Positions 22,551 through 32,466 of a stretch of 53,645 nucleotides of DNA are shown one piece after another. Within the stretch, counting starts at the first letter, position 1. Each line of letters begins with the position of its first letter. The translations under genes and the position numbers were made by a program. The notes under the pieces were generated by a model, which was not told where the DNA came from, searched no databases, and saw only the letters and a list, made by a program, of their open reading frames with translations. This DNA is from Streptomyces sulphureus DSM 40104 (GTDB taxonomy: Bacteria; Actinomycetota; Actinomycetes; Streptomycetales; Streptomycetaceae), in assembly GCF_000381025.1 (NCBI RefSeq), contig NZ_KB905829.1:1-53645 (forward strand), read 5' to 3'.

Positions 22551-23852
22551 TCAGGCCAGCCCGGCCGCGTGGAACGATTCGAGGTTCGGCTTGATGACGG
22601 CGGTCGGCCCGGTGGTGGACGCGACCGCGTCCAAGGTCTTGAGGCCGTCACCGGTGTTCAGCACGACGGTCGTCAACGAGGGGTCCAGACGACCGTCCTC
22701 GATCAGCTTGCGGGTCACGCCCACCGTGACGCCGCCGGCGGTCTCGGCGAAGATGCCTTCAGTCCGCGCGAGCAGCTTGATGGCCTCGACGATCCGTTCG
22801 TCGTCGACATCTTCGACGGCGCCGCCGGTGCGGCGTGCGATGTCGAGGACGTACGGGCCGTCGGCGGGGTTACCGATCGCGAGCGACTTTGCGATCGTGT
22901 CCGGTTTTACGGGACGCACAACGTCGTGGCCCTCCTTGAAGGCTCGGCTGACCGGAGAGCAGCCCTCCGCCTGGGCGCCGAAGATCCTGTAGGGGCGGTC
23001 CTCGACAAGGCCGAGGTTGATCAGCTCTTGCAACCCCTTGTCGATTTTGCTCAGTTGTGAGCCGGAAGCGATGGGAACGACAAGCTGGTCGGGGAGCCTC
23101 CACCCCAGCTGCTCACAGATCTCGTAGGCGAGCGTCTTGGAACCCTCGGCGTAGTACGGCCTCAGATTGACGTTGACGAACCCCCACCCCTCACCTGCCG
23201 GGTCTCCGATCAACTCCGAGCAGAAACGGTTGACGTCGTCGTAAGTCCCTTCGATGCCGACCAGTTCGCCGCCGTAGACGGCCGCCATGACGACCTTGCC
23301 CTGTTCGAGGTCGTGCGGGATGAAGACACAGGAGCGAAGGCCGGCCCTCGCCGCGGCGGCACCGACTGCTCCCGCAAGGTTGCCCGTGGAGGAGCAGGAG
23401 AGGGTGGTGAATCCGAAGGACCGAGCCGCTTCGACGGCGATGGCGACCACACGGTCCTTGAACGAGTGGGTCGGGTTGCCCGAGTCGTCCTTGATGTGGA
23501 GTTCACCTGTGACGCCGAGCTCCTGGCCGAGGCGCTCGGCACGGACCAGCTTGGTGAAGCCGGGGTTGGTGCTCGGTTTGTCGGAGACATCCGCAGGGAC
23601 GGGCAGCAGGGGCGCGTACCGCCAAATGCTGTTCGGCCCCGACTCGATCTGCTCACGCAAAGCCTGCGCGTCGCCCGCGGGGTGGTCGTAGGCGATCTCA
23701 AGCGGACCGAAACAGACCTCGCACGCGAAGATCGGACCGAGAGGGAAGCGCTCTCCGCACTCACGGCAGGAGAGTGCGGCGGCGGGGCCGAGATCCGGTC
23801 CGGAGGAACCGCTCGTAGTGCTGGTCGTTGCGGAATCCGTCTGCACAGCCAT
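22551..23852 (-). CDS. thrC: Threonine synthase
   Basis: A 433-residue PLP enzyme that converts O-phosphohomoserine to threonine. The N-terminal zinc-ribbon-like Cys pairs (29/32 and 44/47), the PLP Lys132 in PTHSFKDR, SSTGNLAGAVGAAAARAG, and the PLP phosphate-binding glycine region identify it. The ATG at 23852 begins the protein; a longer frame upstream is not family-like. It is followed by the cysO-like gene in an apparent operon, an arrangement I recall from other streptomycetes. Confidence 0.95.
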   Translation of the reverse strand: MAVQTDSATTSTTSGSSGPDLGPAAALSCRECGERFPLGPIFACEVCFGPLEIAYDHPAGDAQALREQIESGPNSIWRYAPLLPVPADVSDKPSTNPGFTKLVRAERLGQELGVTGELHIKDDSGNPTHSFKDRVVAIAVEAARSFGFTTLSCSSTGNLAGAVGAAAARAGLRSCVFIPHDLEQGKVVMAAVYGGELVGIEGTYDDVNRFCSELIGDPAGEGWGFVNVNLRPYYAEGSKTLAYEICEQLGWRLPDQLVVPIASGSQLSKIDKGLQELINLGLVEDRPYRIFGAQAEGCSPVSRAFKEGHDVVRPVKPDTIAKSLAIGNPADGPYVLDIARRTGGAVEDVDDERIVEAIKLLARTEGIFAETAGGVTVGVTRKLIEDGRLDPSLTTVVLNTGDGLKTLDAVASTTGPTAVIKPNLESFHAAGLA

Positions 23853-24310
23853 GGAGGCGAGGCCCTTTCTCCTCATCTTCCCCGGGACGTATCTCGCCCC
23901 AGGCCGGAATTGGCACCATCTCCACGGCGGCCTCGCAAGGAATGAACTCTGCGATCTGCGCGTTTTCCGAAAAACGCAACGCCGGGAGGGTTGCCGGGGC
24001 TTCAACGGGCCGTTCCCTCTGCCCCTCTGGATGAGCTGCTCTATGGCACCGGCCTTGGGACGACCGGGCGTTTGTCAACGCACCCCGGCCTGCATCGGCC
24101 GGATGCGCTGTTCAAGACTGTAGCTGAAGCCCCCGGTGATCGAGATAGCCGTCCGATGCGCGAGATCGATCACAGACGTCGAGCTTCGGCCTGGCAGTTG
24201 TACCGAGCTGGTCGGTTGCTTGCATCCCCGGTCCAGGACGGCCGTAGCACGTCGCCGAAGGTTCCCGTACCCGCTCAAAGGTGGGCGCGGCATGGACTGA
24301 AGGAGTACAG
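23853..24310. other. Divergent promoter region of thrC and gpgS
   Basis: No gene or RNA element is recognisable. The stretch is presumably the promoter region of both divergent genes. I see no T-box or riboswitch consensus. Confidence 0.5.
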
Positions 24311-25333
24311 GTGCTGGACGAAGTGAGCCGCTGGCTGTCGCGGCGCTCCCTCCGTGCTGCTGACTACCCGATCGAGGACCTCGTGGCCGCGAAGCGCTCG
24401 CCGACGCTCGGCGACGGCACAGGGGCAACCACTGTCAGCGTCGTGCTTCCGGCGCTCGACGAGGAGGACACCGTCGGCGACATCGTCACCGTCATCCGGG
24501 AACAGCTGATGCGCCCCGAGCTTCCGCTCGTCGACGAACTGGTGGTGATGGACTCGGGCTCGACGGACCGCACTGCGGAGGTGGCCGCCGGGGCCGGAGC
24601 CAAGGTCGTCAGGCGGGAAGAGGTGTTCCCCGGGACGCCGGTTCTTCCGGGGAAGGGCGAAGTGCTCTGGCGCTCGCTGGCGGCTACACACGGTGACATC
24701 GTCTGCTTTGTCGACGCCGATCTCAGATCCTTTTCACCCGACTTCGTCTCCGGGATCGTGGGGCCTTTGCTCGTCGACCCGGAACTGCAACTCGTCAAGG
24801 CGATGTACGACCGGCCACTCGGCGACGTCCCGGGAGAATACGGCGTCCCCGCCGCGATGGGGGGCGGTCGGGCCACGGAGCTCGTCGCGCGTCCGCTGCT
24901 CAACCTGCACTTCCCGCTGCTTTCGGGCTTCGTGCAGCCGCTCGGTGGCGAGTACGCCGCTCGACGTGGCCTTTTGGAGCGGCTGCCCTTCCCCGTCGGT
25001 TACGGCGTCGAGATCGGGTTGCTGATCGACGCGCTGCGAGTCGCCGGCCTCGATGCGCTGGCCCAGTCGGACGTGGGAGTGCGGTATCACCGGCACCAGG
25101 ACGCGCAGGCGCTCGGGCGGATGGCCACGGCGATATACGAGACGGTCGAGCAGCGCCTGGGGCGGTCCGAGCGTAGGGGGTGGGCGGGGAACGAAGGAGG
25201 CGTGGAGCTCGTCCAGTTCGAACGGGCGACGGGCGGGGGGTTCTTGGCACGGGGGCACGTGGTTGATGCGCGTTCGCGGGCAGCAGTGGTCGATCAGTCT
25301 GAGTACCGGAGTGGGGAGCGGCGGGAGGAGTGA
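24311..25333 (+). CDS. gpgS: Glucosyl-3-phosphoglycerate synthase
   Basis: A 340-residue family-GT81 glycosyltransferase that makes glucosyl-3-phosphoglycerate, the first step toward glucosylglycerate and methylglucose lipopolysaccharide-type compounds. It has the nucleotide-sugar motif VVLPALDEEDTVG, the metal-binding DAD in CFVDADLRSFSP, and the acceptor-site segment VQPLGGEYAARR. The C terminus beyond about residue 285 is disordered. The GTG at 24311 follows AAGGAG. It is divergent from thrC and convergent with the XPB helicase gene, with a heptamer array between the two stops. Confidence 0.9.
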   Translation: MLDEVSRWLSRRSLRAADYPIEDLVAAKRSPTLGDGTGATTVSVVLPALDEEDTVGDIVTVIREQLMRPELPLVDELVVMDSGSTDRTAEVAAGAGAKVVRREEVFPGTPVLPGKGEVLWRSLAATHGDIVCFVDADLRSFSPDFVSGIVGPLLVDPELQLVKAMYDRPLGDVPGEYGVPAAMGGGRATELVARPLLNLHFPLLSGFVQPLGGEYAARRGLLERLPFPVGYGVEIGLLIDALRVAGLDALAQSDVGVRYHRHQDAQALGRMATAIYETVEQRLGRSERRGWAGNEGGVELVQFERATGGGFLARGHVVDARSRAAVVDQSEYRSGERREE

Positions 25334-25335
25334 TG

Positions 25336-25393
25336 TCGGGGCTCGGAAACCTTCGTAGCCCCGAGCCCCGAGCCCCGAGCCCCGAGCCCCGAG
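25336..25393. repeat. Heptamer array with one inverted unit
   Basis: TCGGGGCT starting two bases after the gpgS stop is followed by a 13-base spacer and then by about five perfect GAGCCCC units running to the XPB stop codon. The inverted unit could pair with AGCCCCGA at 25357-25364 to give an eight-base stem, so here the array could form a hairpin as well as a G-quadruplex on the minus strand. Confidence 0.93.
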
Positions 25394-25395
25394 GC

Positions 25396-27042
25396 TCACC
25401 CCTCTCCGAGCAGCTCCTGTGCGTCCGTGATGCGGTATGCGTAGCCCTGCTCGGCGAGGAACCGCTGGCGGTGCGCGGCGAACTCCTGGTCGACCGTGTC
25501 CCGGGCGACGACGGAGTAGAAGCGCGCCTCGTGCCCGTCGGCCTTCGGCCGGAGGACTCGCCCGAGACGCTGCGCCTCTTCCTGCCGCGACCCGAAGGTG
25601 CCGGAGACCTGGATGGCCACGGTCGCCTCGGGAAGGTCGATGGAGAAGTTGGCCACTTTGGAGACCACGAGGCAGTCGATCTCGCCCTCGCGGAAGGCAC
25701 TGAAGAGCTTCTCGCGCTGGACGTTGGTGGTGTCGCCCTTGATGACCGGGGCGCCCAGGTGCTCGCCGAGCTCGTCGAGTTGGTCGATGTACTGCCCGAT
25801 CACCAGCGTCTGCTCCCCCTGATGCTTTCTGACCAGGGCTTCCGTGACGTGCTGCTTGCTGGCGGTCGTGGCGCAGAACCGGTACTTCTCGTCGGATTCC
25901 GCTGTCGCGTAGGCGAGCCGCTCGGAGTCCGTGAGATTGACCCGTACCTCGACGCAGTCGGCCGGTGCGATGTAGCCCTGCGTCTCGATCTCCTTCCACG
26001 GGGCGTCGAAGCGCTTCGGCCCGATCAGCGAGAAGACGTCGGACTCCCGGCCGTCCTCCCGTACGAGGGTGGCGGTGAGGCCGAGGCGGCGGCGTGCCTG
26101 AAGATCCGCCGTGAACTTGAAGACGGGAGCCGGCAGCAGATGCACCTCGTCGTAGACGATGAGACCCCAGTCCCGGGAGTCGAAGAGCTCCAGGTGCGGG
26201 TAGACGCCCTTCCGCTTGGCCGTGAGTACCTGGTATGTCGCGATCGTGACGGGGCGGATCTCCTTCCGCGTCCCGCTGTACTCGCCGACCTCCTCCTCGG
26301 TCAGGGAGGTCCGTCGCACCAGTTCGTGCTTCCACTGGCGTGCGGAGACGGTGTTGGTGACGAGGATCAGCGTCGTCGCCTGCGCCTCGGCCATGGCCCC
26401 TGCACCGACGAGCGTCTTCCCGGCTCCGCACGGCAGTACGACGACTCCGGACCCGCCGTGCCAGAAACCCTCCACCGCCTGCCGTTGGTACGGACGGAGC
26501 TGCCACTCGGTTTCGTCCAGGGCGATGGGATGGGCCTCTCCGTCGACGTAGCCGGCCATGTCCTCGGCCGGCCAGCCGAGCTTGAGGAGGACCTGCTTGA
26601 TCTGCCCGCGCTCCGACGGGTGGACGGCGACGGTGTCCGGATCGATGCGCGTACCGACGAGGGGCTGGATCTTCTTGGAGCGGAGGATCTCCTCCAGCAC
26701 GGGACGATCGGTTGTTTCCAGTACGAGACCGTGCGCGGGGTGCTTGTTGAGCGTCAGGCGACCGTAGCGGCCCATCGTCTCTGCGATGTCGACGAGCAGT
26801 GCGTGCGGGACGGGGTAGCGGGCGTACTCGACGAGCGCGTCCACGACCTGCTCGGCGTCGTGACCGGCCGCACGGGCGTTCCACAGTCCGAGCGGCGTGA
26901 CGCGGTAGGTGTGGATGTGCTCGGGCGCCCGCTCCAGTTCGGCAAAGGGCGAGATCGCCCGGCGGCACTCCGCGGCCTGCTCGTGGTCGATCTCGAGCAG
27001 GAGCGTCTTGTCGCTCTGAACGATCAATGGGCCACCTGGCAC
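25396..27042 (-). CDS. XPB-type DNA repair helicase
   Basis: A 548-residue superfamily-2 helicase of the XPB/Rad25 class. The N-terminal 180 residues form the XPB damage-recognition-like part. Walker A is CGAGKT (205-210), the DEVH box is at 298-301, LGLTATLVRED gives the RED motif region, and GRVLRPK is motif VI. The function is presumed to be 3'-5' unwinding in DNA repair. The GTG at 27042 is preceded by GGAGGAG. Its stop codon is directly followed by heptamer units. A helicase-associated partner gene lies further upstream on the same strand. Confidence 0.95.
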   Translation of the reverse strand: MPGGPLIVQSDKTLLLEIDHEQAAECRRAISPFAELERAPEHIHTYRVTPLGLWNARAAGHDAEQVVDALVEYARYPVPHALLVDIAETMGRYGRLTLNKHPAHGLVLETTDRPVLEEILRSKKIQPLVGTRIDPDTVAVHPSERGQIKQVLLKLGWPAEDMAGYVDGEAHPIALDETEWQLRPYQRQAVEGFWHGGSGVVVLPCGAGKTLVGAGAMAEAQATTLILVTNTVSARQWKHELVRRTSLTEEEVGEYSGTRKEIRPVTIATYQVLTAKRKGVYPHLELFDSRDWGLIVYDEVHLLPAPVFKFTADLQARRRLGLTATLVREDGRESDVFSLIGPKRFDAPWKEIETQGYIAPADCVEVRVNLTDSERLAYATAESDEKYRFCATTASKQHVTEALVRKHQGEQTLVIGQYIDQLDELGEHLGAPVIKGDTTNVQREKLFSAFREGEIDCLVVSKVANFSIDLPEATVAIQVSGTFGSRQEEAQRLGRVLRPKADGHEARFYSVVARDTVDQEFAAHRQRFLAEQGYAYRITDAQELLGEG

Positions 27043-27095
27043 GTGCTTCTCCTCCGATCACGGACGGTTCGAGGCCGCCTCGCCTTTCGAAGCGG

Positions 27096-27330
27096 TGCAC
27101 TCGGGGCTCGGGGCTCAGGACCCCGGGGCTCGAAGCTTCAGGCACCCGGGGCTCGGGGTCCCGCACCGAACCCGGAGCCTCGGCTCCGGTCCCCGGAGCT
27201 CGGGGCTCAGACCCCGGACTCACGGCTCACGGAACCGGAGCTCGGGGCTCGGAGCTCGGGGCTCAAAGCCCTCGTGCCCGGAGCTCGCGGCCCGGAGCTC
27301 GGAGCCCGGCACCGCCGGCTGAGCCCCGGC
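27096..27330. repeat. Long degenerate heptamer array
   Basis: About 235 bases of CTCGGGG units mixed with GAGCTCGGGG, GGAGCTCGG and CCGGAGCC variants and short unique pieces. The array lies between the XPB start and the next gene's 3' end. The variants look like products of slippage followed by mutation. Confidence 0.88.
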
Positions 27331-27714
27331 CCGCCCTGCTGAAACCGCGGCTTGAGGCTCAGCGCCCAGCTCTCGGTACGCGGGACTCCGCCCCGAAGCT
27401 CACCCCGATCCCCGGAGCGGCCCCGAGGCTCGAAGCGAACCAGCGCCCAGCCCCCAGCCAAGCGTCCAGTGTGCCGCATCTCCAACCCTCGCCGACGCGA
27501 AAGCCATCCCTAGACCCGGGCCGCACCCTTGATGCCGCATGCACAACAACGCGCACCACCCTCCCCATTCCGGCCACCCACCGCTCGTCCTGCGCTACGC
27601 ACCCCAACCGGACCACACCAGAAATCGATCACCTTCGACCCACAACCGACCAGCCACGCCACCGCACCACGACACAGCCCTCCCACAGCCGAAAGCCCCG
27701 CAGCCGACCCCCGC
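27331..27714. other. Non-coding interval between XPB helicase genes
   Basis: No gene. The segment is C- and A-rich on the plus strand, with many CCACC and CACA steps, and has no convincing hairpin or open frame with a ribosome site. Confidence 0.5.
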
Positions 27715-30222
27715 TCATCCCCCGGAAAGCTCCGCCACCCCCGTGATCCGATGGAGCGGATACGTCCGCACCTCCTCCGCAGTGTGGTCGTACCCGGTGA
27801 CGAAGCCGCCCTCGACGCGTACTGGCGCGAGTACACGCTGGCTGGCGGCCCCATCGGCGTTGACGTAGCCGATCCATACTTCGCCCCCGCTGAGGGCAGC
27901 CGACTGCATCGTCGCGAGCGTCTCGGCGGCCGTCGTACGCGGCAGCTCACCGGTGAAGCCGGCCTGCCGCTGGCCGCGAGCGGGCGACACCGCTCCGGCT
28001 CCCGCGGCCGCCGCGTGATCGCCCGCCCGTACGGCGCGGACGGCCGCTTCGAGCAACGCCGGGTCCGGGAGGGGCGGCCCATCCGGCACCGGACGCGGTG
28101 GCGTGCGCTCCGGCGCGCGGTGACGTTCCGCCCGGGCGACGACGACGTCTCCCGTCGCCGACTCGGCCGCAGGCGCGTACCCCATCTCGCGCAGCCGCGT
28201 GAGGAGTTGGTCCGGCGGCGCCGGCGAGGCGAGCACGGTCGGCGCGAGGAGGCGGAGCCGTAGCTGGGCGCCGCGCTTGTCGGCGAGGATCTCCGCCAGC
28301 AGGGTGTCGTCGTCGCACCGCAGGTACGAGGAGGCGGCTCCCACGCGGAGGGCGCCGTGACGACGTGCCACGTCGTCGATGAGGTAGGTGAGGGGCTGCG
28401 GAACCGGGGTCCGCGCATGCGCGGCGAGGAAGGCGTGGATGTCGGCCGCGCTGCGCCCCGCGTCGAGCCCGCGGCGTACGGAGGCGGGGGAGAAGCGGTA
28501 CACCGTGGCACCGCCCTTCGACTCGATGTCCGCCAAAGAGCCGAGGACGTCGGCGAGTTCACGTTGGAGCGGCCCGGGGGCCACGGCGGTGAGGTCGGCC
28601 TGGAGGAGGACGTGGTCGAGCGGCTCCGGCAGCAGAGGGGCGAGCGCCTCGGCAGCCGCCGGGGCGCCCTCTCCCTCGGGCGGCGCGAGAAGGGGGCGTG
28701 CGTATCCTGCCAGCGCGCCTCTGCCCGTGACGCCGAGGGACTCGGCCTCCTTCAGCGTCCAGTCGGCGAGAGCGCGGCGCAGCTCGCCCGAGGCGCCGCC
28801 GCGGAGGGGCTTCTCCCAGTCGAGGCGCGCGAGGACGGAGTCGGGTTCCGGTGCGGTGCCCGGCTCGGGCTCGGCGAGCAGTTCGAGCGTGCGACGTCGT
28901 ATCTCGGGGGCGGGACCGCGGTCGAGGCCCGGACCGAGCGCGGCGTATCCCCGGCCCTTCGCGTCACGTTCGCCGACGAGCCCGGGGAGCCGCGTCCCGT
29001 CGAGCCAGGCGCCGACGAGCCGGACCCACTTCAGGTGCTCCGGCGCACGAAGCCAGTCGTCGTACTCGGGGGTGGGCGCGAAGCGCTCGTCCTCCTCGCC
29101 GTCGGCCGTCACGAGCCCTGCGGCGTAGGCGAGTTCCACCCAGAACGCCGCGACGGGCTCGGGCAGCTCGAGCGCGTGCGCCGTGCGTTTGAGCTCCCGT
29201 ACGCCGAGTCCGCCGGCGCGCAGCACCGGCGGCGGCTCGGCCTCCCACGACGAGAGGAGTTCCTCGACGACCGCGTTGGCCGCCAGCGCCTGTCCCGCCG
29301 CGGCCCCGTCGACGGACGCGACGGTGTGCGTGCGCCGCGCGGTCAGCTCCGGCGGGACGGGGCGCAGTTCGCGGTGTGCGCGCCCGCCGCGGAGGTGGAG
29401 CGCCACCTCGCGCGGGAGGACGACCGTGGAAGGACCGCTGCGCACGAGCAGCCCCCGGTCGAGGAGCCATCGGATCGGCGCGGAGACCGGCCCCTCGTCG
29501 GCCCGCCCCGTGCGGGAAGCACCGTCCCGCTGCTCGACGGTGCCGTACGGCGGCCCCCACTCCAGCCGGCCGAGGATCTCCTGCGACTCCGCAGGCGCCT
29601 GGGCGAGGAGCGCCTCCATGGCGGTGCGGTCGGCGAAGAGAGCGGTCAACGCATCGAGAGCGCTCACTGGATCGTGCGTTCCCGGGAGACCGGTGTGCGA
29701 AAGGATCTCCTGCAGGCGCCCCGGTGACATCCCGGCGACGGCTTCGGCGAGCGTCGGCCCCAACCCCGTGGGCGAGCCGCCCTGGCCCGGACGGCCGGGC
29801 CCGAGGAGCTCGCGCGCGGTGCGCACCAGCCGGAGCCGGTCGTCCGGGCCCCAGAGCAGGGCCAGTCGACGGAGCCGGTCCAGCGCGCCGGGGAGCGCGT
29901 GTCCGGCGTCGGGGAGCAGGGACCGCAGCGTGTCGAGGTCGCAGGGGTCGGGCGCGACGGCGAGTGCCTCGGCCGTCTGCAACGTGAAGGCGTCGAGGCG
30001 TTCGACGGCGCGGACGATCGACGCCCGCGTACCCGCCCTCGTCGCGAGCTGGGTGAGGTCGGCCGGGACGGGGGAGAGGAGGTCCGCCCTGGCGCGGAGC
30101 AGGGCGGCGAGGGACGCGTCGTCGCGTGCCCTGAGCTCGTCGGCGAGCGTCCGCGGGGATGTGCCGCGGCGGTCCCGGCCGTCGGCCGAACCGTCGGTGT
30201 GCTGCTGCTGCGCCTCGCTCAT
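27715..30222 (-). CDS. Helicase-associated protein with XPB/Ssl2 N-terminal-like domain
   Basis: An 835-residue protein commonly annotated in actinobacteria as helicase C-terminal or XPB/Ssl2 N-terminal-like. It begins with a repetitive winged-helix-like region rich in Leu and Arg (DELRARDDASLAALLRARADL at residues about 26-46). The C terminus, EVWIGYVNADGAASQRVLAPVRVEGG in two blocks, resembles a WYL-type ligand-binding fold. No Walker motif is evident, so it is probably a partner rather than a motor. The ATG at 30222 is the first Met of the family-like sequence. It is encoded on the same strand as the XPB helicase, 670 bases upstream, and the two probably act together in DNA repair. Confidence 0.85.
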   Translation of the reverse strand: MSEAQQQHTDGSADGRDRRGTSPRTLADELRARDDASLAALLRARADLLSPVPADLTQLATRAGTRASIVRAVERLDAFTLQTAEALAVAPDPCDLDTLRSLLPDAGHALPGALDRLRRLALLWGPDDRLRLVRTARELLGPGRPGQGGSPTGLGPTLAEAVAGMSPGRLQEILSHTGLPGTHDPVSALDALTALFADRTAMEALLAQAPAESQEILGRLEWGPPYGTVEQRDGASRTGRADEGPVSAPIRWLLDRGLLVRSGPSTVVLPREVALHLRGGRAHRELRPVPPELTARRTHTVASVDGAAAGQALAANAVVEELLSSWEAEPPPVLRAGGLGVRELKRTAHALELPEPVAAFWVELAYAAGLVTADGEEDERFAPTPEYDDWLRAPEHLKWVRLVGAWLDGTRLPGLVGERDAKGRGYAALGPGLDRGPAPEIRRRTLELLAEPEPGTAPEPDSVLARLDWEKPLRGGASGELRRALADWTLKEAESLGVTGRGALAGYARPLLAPPEGEGAPAAAEALAPLLPEPLDHVLLQADLTAVAPGPLQRELADVLGSLADIESKGGATVYRFSPASVRRGLDAGRSAADIHAFLAAHARTPVPQPLTYLIDDVARRHGALRVGAASSYLRCDDDTLLAEILADKRGAQLRLRLLAPTVLASPAPPDQLLTRLREMGYAPAAESATGDVVVARAERHRAPERTPPRPVPDGPPLPDPALLEAAVRAVRAGDHAAAAGAGAVSPARGQRQAGFTGELPRTTAAETLATMQSAALSGGEVWIGYVNADGAASQRVLAPVRVEGGFVTGYDHTAEEVRTYPLHRITGVAELSGG

Positions 30223-30394
30223 CTCTCCCACGTTAGCTGCGCGCCCGGGAGCAGTGGAGTGCCGAACGGTTCTCTCCCGTGACGGACGGAGGGGCAAGGG
30301 GCGCAGCGCCACGCTGTGCGGTCGCGGTACCGTCGGTCCGGACGCGCATGGCGGGGTCCCGCTCGGCGGGGCGGGCGAGGTCGTTGGGGCAGCG

Positions 30395-31525
30395 GTGGGG
30401 ATCGAGAGCGAGCAGCTCGTATTCGACTATCTGAGCAAGGTCGGCGACCTTGCGCACGGCACGTCGTTGACGGCGACCGAGCGCGCCCGCCTCGTCGGCG
30501 ACCTGCGCAGCAGGATCGACCGCATGCGGGCGGAGGAAGGCGGCGCACAGAGCAAGGCCGCCGTCCGGCGCATCCTCTCCCGGCTGGGCAAGCCCGAGGA
30601 GGTCGTCTCCCGCGCGGGCGAGGAGGAGGTCGCCGAGCCACGGCACACCCCCGTCGACGTCGGAAAGAGACTTCCGGGACAGCGCACCCGGCGGCTTCCG
30701 TTCCGCGGCCGGTCGACAGAGGAGGGCGAAAGCGGGCCGTCGGTCCCGTCCCCCCGCGACGGCGACACGCAGCAGAAGCCTCCCGGATTCCCGACGTCCA
30801 CGGGCGCCGCACCCCCGCATCTCGCCGGACTCGACGAACTCGGCCCCGAGGAGTCCGATCCCGACTGGTGGCGACTGGACTCCGGCACACGCGGCGGGCC
30901 GTTCGACACCGGCCCGTACAACGCGCGGCCGAGCGACGAGGGAGCATCCCCCGGCGGTTCGGAGGACATCGTTCCGGGGTTCGTCGGGGGCATCGAGCTG
31001 CCCGAGATCTGGCGCCAGCCGGCGTCCGAGGAGGAGCCCAAGAAGGGGCCTTCGCTGGAGAAGGCGCCGGCGGACACGGGCGTCGAGCAGGACACGGCGG
31101 AGAGCGACGCCGCGGAGACGGCACGGCGCGGTCCCGCCGGCGCTCTGCGCGGCCTGCTCCGCAAGCGGGTGGCGGTCGGGCCGCGGCACGGCGGGATCGT
31201 GGAACTCGCCGCCGTTGTGCTGCTGTTGGCGGGGGCAGCGCTCGGGTCGCCCATCGCGCTCGCGGTGGGGTGGCTCGCCGCGTGGTGGGCGCCGAAGTTC
31301 AGCCGTACGGAAGCGAAGTGGGCCGCGTTGGGGATGCCCGGGCTCGTCGCGATCGGCACAGGGGTGTGGCTCTGGGGGCGGCTCGACGGGCGTTGGGGGG
31401 AGCCGCTCGCCGAGGGGGCGGACGCGCTCGGCGAGGTGGTGTCGGGGGCGCTGCCCGTGGTGCTCCGGGTGGCGGCCGTCGCCAGCGCCGTGTTCCTGCT
31501 GTGGAGGGCGCGCAGGCAGGCGTAG
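30395..31525 (+). CDS. HAAS-domain membrane protein
   Basis: A 376-residue protein. Residues 1-75 (ESEQLVFDYLSKVGDLA, LVGDLRSRIDRMR and RRILSRLGKPEEVVSRAG) resemble the HAAS/DUF1700 helical domain often found in membrane proteins regulated with PadR-type factors. A long acidic, Pro-rich linker spans about 76-255. Four hydrophobic segments in the C-terminal 110 residues (from VELAAVVLLLAGAALG on) form the membrane part. The GTG at 30395 marks the start of the conserved sequence. It is divergent from the helicase-associated gene. The role is unknown; membrane signalling or envelope stress is only a guess. Confidence 0.75.
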   Translation: MGIESEQLVFDYLSKVGDLAHGTSLTATERARLVGDLRSRIDRMRAEEGGAQSKAAVRRILSRLGKPEEVVSRAGEEEVAEPRHTPVDVGKRLPGQRTRRLPFRGRSTEEGESGPSVPSPRDGDTQQKPPGFPTSTGAAPPHLAGLDELGPEESDPDWWRLDSGTRGGPFDTGPYNARPSDEGASPGGSEDIVPGFVGGIELPEIWRQPASEEEPKKGPSLEKAPADTGVEQDTAESDAAETARRGPAGALRGLLRKRVAVGPRHGGIVELAAVVLLLAGAALGSPIALAVGWLAAWWAPKFSRTEAKWAALGMPGLVAIGTGVWLWGRLDGRWGEPLAEGADALGEVVSGALPVVLRVAAVASAVFLLWRARRQA

Positions 31526-31574
31526 CGGTCGGGCTCCGGCGGCCGGCGCGGGCCCTGCCAGGCAGAATGGCCGC

Positions 31575-32204
31575 ATGGTTGATCCAGCTTCGAACACCGT
31601 GCCCGCGGTCGGCTTCGATCTCGACATGACGCTGCTCGACACCCGCCCGGGCATCCGCGCCGCCTACGACGCGCTCGCCGAGCGGACGGGGCAGCACATC
31701 GACAGCGCGCTCGCGATCACGCGGCTGGGCCCGCCGCTCGAGGTCGAGCTGGCCGAGTGGTTCCCGGAGGAGGAGATTCCGCGGATCGCGCAGGTCTACC
31801 GAAGCCTCTATCCGCAGTACGCGATCGAGCCGAGCTCCGCGATGCCGGGCGCGCGGGAGGCGGTGGCCGCCGTCCGCGAAGCCGGCGGGCGGGTGGTCGT
31901 CGTCACGGCGAAGTACGAGCGGAACGCCAAACTCCACCTCGACCACCTCGGGTTGACGCCCGACGTCCTCGTCGGCGATCTGTGGGCCGAACGCAAGGCG
32001 GAGGCGCTCAGAGCCCACGACGTGGGCGTCTACGTCGGCGACCACCTCGGCGACGTCGCAGGTGCGAAGACCGCGGGTGCCCTCTCCGTCGGCGTCGCGA
32101 CGGGCCCGATCCCGGCCGACGACCTGCGCGCGGCCGGGGCCGATGTCGTCCTTCCGGAGCTGACCGCGTTCGCCGACTGGTGGCGCGGCTACGTGGCGTC
32201 CTGA
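31575..32204 (+). CDS. HAD-superfamily hydrolase
   Basis: A 209-residue phosphatase-like protein of the Gph/HAD type. Motif I is FDLDMTLLDT with nucleophile Asp15 and Asp17, motif II is VVVTAK, motif III Lys is in ERKAEAL, and motif IV is YVGDHLGDVAGAKTAG. Substrates cannot be predicted; phosphoglycolate- or pyrimidine-phosphate-like small molecules are typical. It follows the HAAS protein gene by about 50 bases and may be cotranscribed. Its stop lies 10 bases from that of the opposing small membrane gene. Confidence 0.9.
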   Translation: MVDPASNTVPAVGFDLDMTLLDTRPGIRAAYDALAERTGQHIDSALAITRLGPPLEVELAEWFPEEEIPRIAQVYRSLYPQYAIEPSSAMPGAREAVAAVREAGGRVVVVTAKYERNAKLHLDHLGLTPDVLVGDLWAERKAEALRAHDVGVYVGDHLGDVAGAKTAGALSVGVATGPIPADDLRAAGADVVLPELTAFADWWRGYVAS

Positions 32205-32214
32205 CGACCGGAGC

Positions 32215-32466
32215 TCAGCGTTCCGGCGGGACGGTCGCCTCGCGCGCCGCCCGCCGCTGCGCCGCCGCCGTACGCACCACGCCCGCGGCCGCGACGAGGA
32301 ACCCGACCCCCATCAGCATGCAGACGAAGTACGCGACGGAGGGGAAGCGCTCCGTCCCGAGGAAGAGCGGTGCGACGGTGACGACCGTCGCGACCGCGCC
32401 CACGAGGAAAACGATGCCGCCGATTCGTACGAGAAGATCACCGGCGGAAGGAGTTTCAGCGTTCAC
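32215..32466 (-). CDS. Small two-segment membrane protein
   Basis: An 83-residue protein with two predicted membrane segments (about 13-35 and 43-65) joined by a short loop, and a basic C-terminal tail. The GTG start at 32466 gives an ordinary short cytoplasmic N terminus. I do not recognise the family, although such proteins are common in Streptomyces. Its 3' end lies 10 bases from the HAD gene's end. Confidence 0.65.
   Translation of the reverse strand: MNAETPSAGDLLVRIGGIVFLVGAVATVVTVAPLFLGTERFPSVAYFVCMLMGVGFLVAAAGVVRTAAAQRRAAREATVPPER

Noticed and set aside
24734..27223. Very long open frame opposite gpgS and overlapping XPB in another frame
   Set aside because: Its translation is Arg/Pro/Gly-rich with no family match and it overlaps confidently assigned genes; it is a GC-bias shadow.
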